Assembly (NCBI GenBank): GCA_015501595.1 | Contig: JADNRX010000072.1 | Coordinates: 1-64,000, forward strand | Direction: 5' to 3' | Length of the DNA: 64,000 nt | DNA from: Hymenopellis radicata | Lineage: Eukaryota; Basidiomycota; Agaricomycetes; Agaricales; Physalacriaceae | Shown here: one piece after another, positions 10,690 to 20,635 of the stretch | Layout: each line of letters starts with the position of its first letter | Numbering within the stretch: position 1 is the first letter of the stretch | The notes under the pieces: generated by a model | What the model was told of the DNA's origin: nothing | What the model saw: only the letters and a program-made list of their open reading frames with translations | The model's database searches: none | Position numbers and translations under genes: made by a program

Positions 10690-10930
10690 CACAATCAATT
10701 GTCAGGCATTGCCTGGAAGGCTTTCTGAAGTTCCCTCCCGTCTGCCTTCAGGCGAGCTATAATGCCGTGCCAATATTAGCCAATACAGGAAGTGGAAAGG
10801 TACCTTCTGGTCTTAGACGGTGAAGAGAAGCTGGCACTCGGCTCGTGCCTCAGTCCTCAGTCCTTAAGGTGATCCGCCTCTTGTATTGTTCACAGTACTT
10901 CAGACAGGTAAGCATATGTTCATACAGCAT
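10690..10930 (-). pseudogene. Decayed copy of the F1 F-box gene 3' part
   Basis: The stretch 10741-10930 resembles the 3' part of the F1 gene at about 9060-9245. Matching landmarks are ggtacct...gtctt(a/t)gacgg(t/c)gaagag, the run gctcg(t/g)gcctcagtcctc, and the intron/exon junction near ataatgc(c/t)(g/a)t(g/a)ccaa. The reading frame is broken in several places and no start or stop can be assigned. It lies upstream of F1 in the same orientation, so it looks like a tandem duplicate that has decayed. Confidence 0.5.
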
Positions 10931-11390
10931 AGCGGCTTTAGGCTGGCAGGTGAACGCGATGGTGGCTAGCGATATCCAAGCAGAGAACAGGGTCAAGCGC
11001 CAGACTAGATTTGTGCGGAGAGGGAAGGATTCCGTACAAACGCGACGAATATTCTCATTCGAGCCTTTTAAATACGCAGTAAATCAGCGATGGGAAAGAG
11101 AGAAAGAGTACAACTACGCACAGACAACTATCCGACTCGTCGCGGTGGATTTTGACAAATGGAGCGCCCCAAATTTGGGTCGGTAATAGCTGGTCGAATG
11201 CGCGCATGGTATTGACGGTGGTCAGGAGAGGTAGACTAGCGCGGTTTCTGAGAGAACGGCACGGACAAGATGCAAAGGCAGGAAAGAGAAGCATGACCCA
11301 CATGAACCCCGACGTTTCCTGATCGTCCCGTCCGGGCCGCTAACGCGTTTTGCCCTCAACCGCCATGGCTCGATAACGATGCTGGTGCTT

Positions 11391-11461
11391 AAAAGGAAAA
11401 GAAAAAGAAAAGAAAAGAAAAGAAAAAGAAAAGGGAGGAAGGAGGAGGAGGAAGGAAGGGA
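11391..11461 (+). repeat. Homopurine (A/G-only) tract
   Basis: About 70 bases are almost only A and G, starting as repeated aaaag/aaaaag units and ending in ggagga/ggaagg units. Such mirror-like purine tracts can form triplex DNA and are common intergenic simple repeats. An open frame across it on the other strand encodes a Phe/Ser/Leu run and is not credible as a gene. Confidence 0.7.
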
Positions 11462-12602
11462 TGTATGGGAGATCTTGCTCTCTCAAATCTGGTCTTCCCA
11501 CGTCGAGAACACTGAACGCGATGATGGATACGAGATGGGCGGAGCAAGGCGCGGCGATCACTGATCTGTCCCAGTTTGGAAGGTTGGTCAGTCTTGGTAG
11601 GATAACAAAATGCAGTAGATACAGACTTTCATCAGGCAGAGGCCTCTGAGAATTTTTAGGAGGGCTCCGGGGAGTGTCTTGCACATTTGGTGAATTACCA
11701 GATTTTAAGAGCATCAGTACACCAGTGTACATTTTCGTTTCGAGTTGACAATTTGTTATCTGCGGAGTTTGAATTCTCACGGAAGCGGCCGCGCATGCTG
11801 CTTCAAATGCGAATTCTTGCCTCACGGGGGGACAGGAAGGCTCCAATTGCATGGCATGTGCACTAAACATAAACTTAATAGTGTATGAGCCCATATGTGT
11901 CCCGTAGTAGGCCGGCATCGTGTAATACATGAAATAAATCATCGTAATTCAGTTTGAACACAGATATTTGGCTGAAGAGCGGAAATTCAAGTACCCGAAG
12001 CACCCAAACGACCTCCAAACACAATCTCCGTGGTCCCCGGGTCAAGCAGATGGAAGCGCGACCGTCGATTCAAGCCTCGCGCGACGCGCCTAGGAGGTGT
12101 GGGAGCTACAATTCGAACTCCGACGATAGCAAAATAGGATAACAAAACACCAGCATGGTAATCAAGCCCTACAACGATGGCCATAGCGCCTCGGGTGCAT
12201 GCATATCTGACATTATCACTTGTCGGACAGGACCAGCTGGTCAATTGGGTCAACTCCACGTCCACGTTTGTTCCAGTGAATGCTGTTCTTAGTACTTTCC
12301 CACTGCCTTGAATATGACTGTCTCGAAGGGTTCACAAGTCATGGGGACCCGGGAAACCCTCTTCATCGGACGCATTCCCTGGATTATTCGCAGCGACATG
12401 GTCGCCGCCCGAGGACTCCCCGCATGCACTCGACACCCTATCACTACACGTCAGCTTTGCCATCGCGTCACAAGCCCTCGTTTGTCTTGACCAAGTCGGC
12501 TGCTCGGTGAGACTCTTCCTTCCTTCGCCCATTAGGACGGACGGTCGCTCAGGACTCGAGGACTCGAGAAACACGCCAGCAAGCTAGGCATTGCAGACGG
12601 CA
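11462..12602. other. Region without a supportable gene
   Basis: Open frames at 11340-11942 (minus), 11987-12265 (minus) and 12332-12574 (minus) lack domains, plausible splice chains and similarity to anything else in the window. A short segment near 12108 (aattcgaactcc) resembles a tRNA T-loop, but no acceptor or anticodon arm can be folded around it. Confidence 0.45.
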
Positions 12603-14197
12603 CTAAAATACTATACAGTCCCCATAAGCCATAATCATCTGTGATACCACAACCATACCACCAATCGCGGGCACCGCGGCTACAACGCGCATACCAAGAT
12701 CTATCCACATCGCCACCTGCGGATTTCCCGTAACATTTATAATCGGCGAACCGAAGCTCATCCTAAAGCCGAAACCGAGTCCATACACGCATCCACACGC
12801 AAGCCAGGTCATTGTCCAGACCCTCTGCGCCAATGTGCTATTCCCCTCGTTGAAGTTACTCAGTCCGCCGATAATCCCAAGAGGAACACCAACGACGACG
12901 AGGAAGCACAGGATGAAGTTCATCGAGACACCGAGGGAATAACCAGCCGGTAAGATGTCTACCGCAGGCAAAGCTTTTCGTATTCGCTTGAGCCAGATTG
13001 GAAGACTCGCGGAAGGCCTACACTGAAAGGGCGCGCAGGCGGGTATGGAGATGTCGGGGTCAACTTCGTACGGCTTCGTCTCCAGCACCACAGCATCTCG
13101 CGGATTAGAACCCGACTTGTCGTTTATTATCGCATCGTCCGAAGACGCAAGCTGTATTGGGGCACCCAATGTCAAGGGCACCAATGCTCCCACCGTTCCA
13201 TCAAACTGCTTTCCATGGCGATGCTCCAGCTCGTCCATGACCTCCGAGCGAACGACGAAGACTGAAGAATACGCCGGCATCAGAAGACTCCCGAGCAGGT
13301 TGACGACGGACATGATAGTATACGGCGCGACAGTCAATGAGAACGACGCGTATCCGAATTGCTTGATCAGATCTTCACGGCCATTATAGAGTGTATAGGA
13401 AGAGAAGATGGTTTGGAAGATGGCAACGATGATCTTGGCGCTGTTGAGAGACGCCGCGATGTGGATTGTAGGCTGGGAGATAGGAGAAGCGATCACGGCG
13501 TTTGGGGGAACGCATGCGTAGGCGTAGCCTGTGGGTAGGGACTTGAGTGCACCGTGTATACGGCGCAATGATTCGAATGTGTGGCCTCGTGGGACGTCGT
13601 CGGTGAACTGCCACCCCGGGAATAGACGATGGGTGTGTAGCCATTTTGGTCTGTATATTCTCCATCTTACGGCCTGTGAGGAATGGACCTGCATAACAAA
13701 AGGACAGTTAGAAATGGCTGCGTAACAAAACCAAAGCATACACACCGATGCGCTGTTATGCCATGTATGGCATGCCCAAGTACAGGACGCCAGTTTTCTG
13801 TTCTTACGACCATACACAGCGCCCCAGCTGCCGCCGCCTTCTGCAGGTCACCGTGTTTCCGGTTGACCGTAACAAGAATTCCACGAGCTATAGTGTTCAC
13901 TCCGCGCGACACCCCAGTCGCCGGGAACAACAACGCCGTCACGAAACTAAGTAGCTGGTGGAACGGGGACTCCCCTGGGAACGTCTGAGTCGTCGCAGCA
14001 TGCATAACATAGTTGGCGAGGATAAACGAGAATACTGTGTACCCCGTAGATGGTGTACATAGGAGGTTTGGTTCGCCGTGGTTTGTCACATTATCGGGGA
14101 GGGTGATGTTCGAGGAGGACTCGGCGGCGAGTAGGGGTATGGAGGCGACGTTAGAAATAAAAAGGCATAATGATAGTGCGAGCGCAGTCCAAGCCAT
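12603..14197 (-). CDS. Fungal multi-span membrane protein, unknown function
   Basis: Exons 13808-14197 and 12603-13688 join in phase 0 to give about 491 residues. The ATG at 14197 begins MAWTALALSLCLFISNVASI, a good signal peptide or first span. Further hydrophobic segments follow: around TVFSFILANYVM, LLSFVTALLFPA, AKIIVAIFQTIF, SLTVAPYTIMSVVNLLGSLL, FILCFLVVVGVPLGIIGGL, TMTWLACGCVYGLGFGF and VAAVPAIGGMVVVSQMIM. That makes about eight. A loop reading RRIHGALKSLPTGYAYACVP is typical of a large fungal family of integral membrane proteins with no assigned function. The 119-base intron is longer than any other here and might hide a small exon; a second frame across it reads IGPFLTGRKM, so this joint is the weakest part. 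It is divergent from nothing obvious and has no operon-like partner. Confidence 0.7.
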
Positions 14198-14543
14198 GCT
14201 ATGAAGGGACTCCAATGAGATCACAGGGATCCATCATGATATAAAAGCTTCCGGGGAATAAGAAGCCCCCTTGGATATCCCAGCATCCCATGTTCGGTGT
14301 TCTTCTGTTACACAGCCCGTGATGCGAGATCTCTATCGGATCTAGGTATGAAGGAAGTGGCAGAGCAAGGTAGTGTGACTGAATGGACATGGGGTTATTG
14401 ATCAACGAGTCACCAACATGGACTCTTCGGGGTAAACAAAGCTTTACATGTGTTAAAACAACTACGAGGGATGTGTTATAGCTACTTCTTCGACTTGACC
14501 CCATGCACTGGCTTCAAGGCAGAAAGAAGAACGACCTTGGCTT
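14198..14543. other. Intergenic region, no feature seen
   Basis: About 345 bases lie between the start of the membrane-protein gene and the 3' end of the coiled-coil gene on the same strand. It should contain the membrane-protein promoter; no clear TATA box or other motif stands out. Confidence 0.5.
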
Positions 14544-16095
14544 TCAGAAGAACCTGTCCAGCAGCACTCCCTCGGAGTCATCCGACTTGATTCTCTCATT
14601 GAACAGCCCCAGCTCGCACGTACACACCACAGTGTCCGTCTTCTTGACCCTCTTCGTACCGTACAGATCTTCCATCACGTTGTTGTCCGCCGGATCACCA
14701 TAGTTCACCACAGCCAGCTTAATGTCTTCCGATATCATCTCCTCGCCCATGCTCCGGTCCAGCGAGACGACCAAATTCGCCATATCAGATATCCGCCTCC
14801 CGAACAACTCTTGTAACACCGCCTTTGGATTGACGGCTGACCAGCCCATAAGGGGAAGAACCAGTAGAACATTGTCGATGAGAGCCTTCGCTACGAGACG
14901 CTTGCATTCATCTGCGTGTACGTATTTGGACTGGTGGCGTGTCATGGCGCGCCATCTGCCAGCAACAGAAGGCGAATCTGCATACATCAACGTCAGGTGA
15001 CATTTCTCGTTGTTCAAGAAGGGAGCTTACTTGATAAACGTATCTGGTCGTAGAGCGACGCGATACTCGCGCTGACCTGATAGTCAACGCTCCATACTCC
15101 AACAATCGCGACACAGGACTGTACGAAAGAGGCCTGAATACCGGCGGTGATGAGAATTTCGCGTGTATCGGGATCCTGAGCATCGGTCAAGAGGTCCACA
15201 AGGCCTCTGCTGAGCCACTGTGTTGCTCGTTGAACACTTGCCTCGTCAAGGTCTGCGCTAGGTTTGGAAAAATCAAGGGTATCAGCCATGAATGCGGCCG
15301 TCTGGAAGATCTCGGAGTTCAAGGACTTCGTCATCTCCTTCAACTCCTCGATAGATATCGAATCCGCTTTAGATAGGTACATCTGTGCGTCATTGAGCTC
15401 CTGCGTACGAACGTGCAAGAGGTCTTGGTCACTCTGACGGAGAGCGCGCTCCGCACGAACGTCCTTTTCGAACTGCGCTATGCGGGACTGCGATGAACGT
15501 TCGAGATCAGCCAGGCGTTGGCGAAGGGATCTGTTGGCGGATTTATAGTTGTCGAGCTTTGATATAAGAGCGTCAACATCGTGGCCAGCAGGAATGTTGA
15601 AAATAGCGACGAAGATGGTCCCATGCTCCAGAAGAGCCAGAGAGCTGTTGTCTGAGCTCCAGGGTCTCTCTGTGAAGCCGGTCATTGTCCGCGTATAGTG
15701 AGGCAATGATATTCTTGTCCTCGACGAATGCTGAGTCTGGCACGGCTCCCACCTGGAAAACTATGAGATCCGACTCTGTTTTTTAAAGGGCGTGTATCGG
15801 CACTCACCGGAGTCGCGCTTCTCGGAGAGACACAACCCGCTGCAACTTCATCGTTGTTCAAAAAGTTGTGAACCCTGGTACCGCCGCCGTGGGAGATGGA
15901 ATCACGTTCAGGACGTCCACCACTGCTGTCTCTACAATCCAGGCAATGCAGAGAGGGGTTCGCAGCAGCAGCATAAGATGGCCGAGAAGGAGCATACATA
16001 GTGGCATGCACGTTCGTTGACGGAGTAAGTGGCGGATGTGTAACGTCAAGTGCGTGACGGTGGCTAGATACGATGTCTTGTCTACGGCGGTCCAT
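14544..16095 (-). CDS. Coiled-coil protein, tandem paralogue A
   Basis: This is a paralogue of the gene at 16625-17943. The last exon (14544-14977) follows a 53-base intron. Its junction residues, NSPSVAGRWRAMTR, match EDPSVAGKWRSITR of the neighbour, fixing the frame. Upstream, 15031-15590 encodes a long coiled coil, then a helical region IFQTAAFMADTLDF and SLYDQIRLS, also conserved in the neighbour. An N-terminal exon from ATG 16095 (MDRRRQDIVSSHRHALDV) is disordered and joins a second coil segment through an intron at about 15760-15813. Between 15552 and 15625 the frame changes from ...AWDHLRRYF to DALISKLDNYK without a usable splice pair, so there is either an unusual intron or a one-base indel. 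No catalytic or binding motif is visible; a structural role is likely. Confidence 0.55.
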
Positions 16096-16624
16096 GATAG
16101 GGAGACTGGCTGATTGACAATGTATGAAAGAGAACAAAGAATCCACGGAAGCAGTAGTTTGATTGACGGAATGAAAGACGGCTCTTTGAAAGAGGGTGGC
16201 CTCGTGTTGTGTGGCGCCGTCCAGAGCGTTAATGAGCGCTTAAAGTTGAATTGTGTTGACGGGTAATGTTAAGTCAATTTGGATATAGCGGCTTGAAGCA
16301 TATAGCACACGCATGCTCCTTGAATGAAGATCTTTGAGTTGCGTAACAGACAGAGTCGGACGGTCTGACAGACAACGCCCATTGACGAAGTAACAGTAAG
16401 TTGGGTTCAAGTCAGTGTCAGTTGAGAGCAGGTTGAGAGTCAACTTGAGTGGCAACAAGCAACGCCGCCCGGTCCGCAGTTGGCCTGGCGTCGGACAGAT
16501 TGATCCGAACTTTTTTGTTTTCGACGGTCATGACAGAACGTTGGATCAACTGTAGGTCGACGAAAATGGTAAAGGCGTGGTCCAAAAACAGAAACAAAAT
16601 CTTCAGTACTGACTACCCCGTTAT
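16096..16624. other. Intergenic region between the coiled-coil paralogues
   Basis: About 530 bases lie between the start of paralogue A and the stop of paralogue B, both on minus. It must hold the paralogue A promoter. Small open frames here have no support and no strong TATA motif is seen. Confidence 0.45.
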
Positions 16625-17943
16625 CTAGGCGCTCGTTTCGTCGCCAAGTCCCGAATCCCACAACGCTTGCGCTTTGAGCACTGGTACCTTTCGTCCAGCA
16701 ATCCCATCCGCTTCCCGAAGCACCTGTGCAATCCCCAAATCTGTTGTACAGATGAAACTTCCGGGATCACCTTGGTTTTCCAGAAGCTCCTCTCTGCATG
16801 GGGAACCAGGACGGGGGCATACGATGAAGAGGTCAGACGAGATAACCTCCTCTCCGATGAAGGTGTTGAGGCGCATTGCCTTCTTCGCCAACGTCCAAAT
16901 CGAATCCGAGAATCTTTCAACGGTTTTCCCAGCCCGTTCAGTTCCAACTCCTAGACATTCCAACACTTCGTAAAGCGCTCGAGCCATTTGGTTGAAGCTA
17001 TGTTGGTGCCAAGTGTCCCGGTCTTGCACGTTCGATAGGCATTTTCGCGTAATGGAGCGCCATTTGCCAGCGACACTCGGATCTTCTAAATGACAGTGAG
17101 TACGATAGCAAATATGTGTATTTCCTACTCACCAAACTTTTGAACATAGTCATACATGCCCACAACGCTCGCTTCTTCGATACTCTCAACGGCCTTCGTC
17201 CACGAGCTACTGGTATATTCTGCTGTCCTGCACAGCGTGGTCTGGATGGCAATTTGAACTAGGAATTCGAACTCGCTGTGGGGCGCCTGAAGTAATTCTG
17301 TCAACGCTACCCCAACATAGCGCGTCAAGGCATCTTTGGCGCGCTCGTCGCAGTGCTCCACCACCTCGGGCTTGACCTCGAGAAATTCCGAGATGGCCGC
17401 CGCAGTCTGGAAGATATCGGCATTGAGTCTCTCGACGAGGTCCTTCACGTCCGCTCCAGAGACCCCATCAGAGGTGGTCAGAAATGCTTGTGCCGTAGTG
17501 AGCTCTCCCGTACGCTCGGCTAGCAAGCTCTGCACCTCCTTCGCCGCCCTCTGCTCTTCCTCCAGATCCACCGTGGCGGCGTGAAGCAAAGTCTGGTGAT
17601 GCTGGAGCTGGCCGCGTGTAGATCCGAGTTCAAATCGCGTCTTCTTCCACTCGGCCTCGCAGTCGGACAGTGCGCGCTCGAGTCTGTTGCTTTCTTTGAG
17701 ACGGGAAGCGGAGAGTTCTTTCAGGGACTGGATTTCGGCGTTGGACGCGACGCTGGCAGCGCGCAACTGGGATATGAGGGCGTCCTTGCGTTTTGCGTCG
17801 GACCTCATAGCCTCCAACTCCTCCTGGCAGTCATGGACGTGTCGTTTGAGTTTGTGGGTTTTAAACACGGCGAGGAACGACATGCTAGCGCACACGGCCA
17901 AGATCAAAGGCTTCTTGAGGTCGGATGAAAGGTGAGACGTCAT
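16625..17943 (-). CDS. Membrane-anchored coiled-coil protein, tandem paralogue B
   Basis: Exons 17133-17943 and 16625-17085, with a 47-base intron (gtgagt...tttag), give 423 residues in frame. Near the N-terminus, LILAVCASMSFLAVF (about residues 13-28) followed by THKLKR fits a signal anchor. A coiled coil of about 130 residues follows (QEELEAMRSDAKRKDALISQ onward). After it comes a helical domain shared with paralogue A: NADIFQTAAAISEFLE, then EDPSVAGKWRSITRK, and a C-terminal part with FIGEEVISSDLF. An in-frame ATG at 17991 would lengthen the N-terminus by 16 residues; I prefer 17943 because it places the hydrophobic segment properly. The product is unknown; family members here appear as tandem copies. 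It starts about 280 bases from the divergent Hsp70-like pseudogene. Confidence 0.7.
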
Positions 17944-18221
17944 GGTATATGGAAAGACGCGAGTTTGGCTGATGTTTGCCCTGGGTCGCATGTCAGAAAG
18001 TATCCGCGCACGACACGAGGCCAAATGCTAAAGCTTTGTCTTTCATCCTTTGAATAAGCGCTTTCATGTATGATCGGCCTTTCATCTCGCCTCCGTGCTC
18101 CCCTTCTAGATGGCACGCCCTTGCAACCATTCACACACGAGGCGCACATTCCCTTTTGGAAACTCTTCCATCGAAAGCCTTCTTATGCAGTCGAAGTGAA
18201 TCGACAGTCTCAACTCTTGCC

Positions 18222-20610
18222 ATGCAACTCCCCGTCATGTCCGCTCGCAAGCCATACACTGGTGCTTTTCGGAAGCTCATCCTCGCGTTCGATGTGGGCA
18301 CCACGTACTCTGGAGTGTCTTATGCGATTTTGGATCCAGGAAAAGTCCCGGTTATACAAGGTGTAACGAGGTATGCATCAATTTCCTTTCATCGTCGACC
18401 ACACCACACTTAATTACTCGTTTCGTAGATATCCAGCCCAGCAAAAGGTTGGCGGCGACTCAAAGATCCCCACTATCATCTACTACGATGCCCGAGGAAA
18501 TGTTAAGGCTGTCGGCGCAGAGGCCCTCGATGAAGCCTTCCTGGAGAAGGCCGAAGACGAAGGGTACACCAAGGTCGAATGGTTAGTGTTCCATTTACTG
18601 TTCTGTCGTATCTCGTTTTCAAATCAGTGACAGGTTCAAGCTCCACCTCCGACCGAAGGCCCTTGCCGCCTCCCACATAACAGATGCAGATATCCCGCGC
18701 TCCCTCTGGGCAAGACTGCGCTTGACATCTTCGCCGACTTTCTGCGCTACTTGTTTGCCGCTGCCAAAGACGTACATCATTGAGACGACGCCTTCTGGTG
18801 CATCCTTCTGGTCCTCTATCGAGCACCATATCGATTTTATCCTGACTCACCCCAACGGCTGGGAGGGTCAGCAGCAAGGATTGATGCGACGAGCTGCGGT
18901 TGTGGCAGGTCTTATCGAAGATGGAATTGGGCAGGATCGACTGCAGTTCGTAACCGAAGGAGAAGCCAGTTTGCATTTCTGCATTAACAAGAACGTCTTG
19001 ACCAAGGACCAATCGTAAGCCGGCAACGCTCGTCTTCTTCGTCCTCGTTCTTAGCTAACGGTTAAACAGAATTGGAAAGGTATTACTATCATCGTCGATG
19101 CTGTGCCAGTGGAACTGTCGACCTCAGCGCCATATGCGAACAAGGCGAACAAGGACAACGCTTTCGAAGAAAGTCGCACCTACTGAATGTGAACACTCTT
19201 TCGTCCTCTGTCGATCTCGGCTTATATTCCGTTTAGGTCGTCATCTCCAAGGTTCTGTGTTAGTGGTCGTGAGCTCGAGCTCACATTGAAGGTCTGTAGT
19301 ACTTTATTCTATGTATCGTGAACAGTACCACTGATGGCCTACACAGTCAAACTCCGAAACAGTAAATTTGGCGCTGCCGCAAGATGTCAATCATATGGCG
19401 AACGTCTTCGACACAAATCCACCAAACTCAGTTTCCGTACTTCCAGTGAACCGGCATATATCAGATTCGGAAGTGCGCGCGACAAAGATCTTGCTGTTGA
19501 CATTCGGAACGGACAGCTCAAACTTGATGGGTACGTTTCAGCATCGACTTGCTTAACCGCCGTCAGCTCATTTTGTGACAGCGAGACTGTATCAGGCTTC
19601 TTCGAACCTTCAATCCAAGCGATTATCGATGCTATCAAGACGCAGAAAGGAGACTCTTCCATTGATGTCTTGGTTATACACACGCCATGTCAACTCCTCG
19701 ATTATACTTATTTGACTCACAGACTGTCCTTCTTGTGGGCGGCTTTGCCGCGAGCGACTGCTCTTCGGCCAGCTCCGAGATAGCTTTGGCTCAGTCTCGC
19801 ATGACGTCTGCAGACCTGATGGGCATGTGTGAGTACGCTTATGAAGACTACAAACCTTAGCACTCACCTGCCGTGTTTGCTAGCAACAAGGCAGTAGCGG
19901 ATGGTGCCATTTCCTTCTATCTCGACCACTTCGTTTCCGCTCGAGTGGCAAACTTGACGTATGGGGTTGGAATAGGTATCACTTTTGATTGCGATGACCC
20001 CGAACATCTGCAGCGGTCCCACCAGACGTACTATGACGCGGCAGGTGTAAGATGCGTCAGGGGTGCGTTTTCGTGTATCTTGGAAAAGGTTGGTCTTTTC
20101 CTTATCAAAAACGAAAGATTCAAACCGCTTTGCAGGGCACACGAGTGAACGAAGAGACCGAGTTTCCGCGAGCCGTATATACAGAACAGCACACATGTGT
20201 CAACACTCCGGTCGATATCAGTCGATATCATAAGCTATCGTGGCCCTTTGCCGTATGCGAAATGGTTGGACTTGGCGCCTTGTATGTTTTCTTAAATCAT
20301 GGCATAACAAACACCTAAATTTGCACTTAGACTCCTTTTCGACCTTATGCACTGTTACCGCGGACACATCAGGTGTTCCCAAAAGGCAAATTCCACCTCT
20401 GACAGCACACGGATCATATCATTACCACCTGGACTTTGAAGTCGTTTCTACTGTTTGGACTTACCGAGTTGAAGGCGCAGATCGCGATGGAATGAGAACG
20501 TACGTCCTCACCGTTTGTTTCTCAGCATCGTATTCATTCTTGTCGATAGGGAGTTGAAAGACGCAGCCCTGCGACCATCGTCTACGATAGTGTCCTTCAG
20601 TCTCGCCAAT
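18222..20610 (+). pseudogene. HSPA12-like Hsp70 pseudogene
   Basis: The N-terminus reads KLILAFDVGTTYSGVSYAIL, the phosphate-1 motif of the actin/Hsp70 ATPase fold. Later blocks include KIPTIIYYDARG, GASFW...HHIDFILTHPNGWEG, LQFVTEGEASLHF, GFFEPSIQAIIDAI, LLVGGFAASD and NKAVADGAISFYLDHFVSAR. Order and spacing fit the HSPA12-type Hsp70 family that is expanded in mushrooms. It is broken many times. One base is lost near 18697 and one gained near 18768, so the block PLGKTALDIFADFL lies in the wrong frame. One base is lost near 19102 in the second phosphate motif, and further shifts occur near 19740 and 20450. The last block, VERRSPATIVYDSV, is also out of frame. Introns are still recognisable, so the decay is fairly recent. 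Confidence 0.8.
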
Positions 20611-20635
20611 AGCTACTTTCCATCAAGTCTAACAA

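Noticed and set aside
11340..11942. 200-codon open frame on minus
   Set aside because: It reads across the homopurine tract as a Phe/Ser/Leu run, has no domain, and no splice-supported structure.
12090..12130. Possible tRNA (T-loop-like aattcgaactcc)
   Set aside because: No acceptor stem, D-arm or anticodon arm can be paired around it on either strand.
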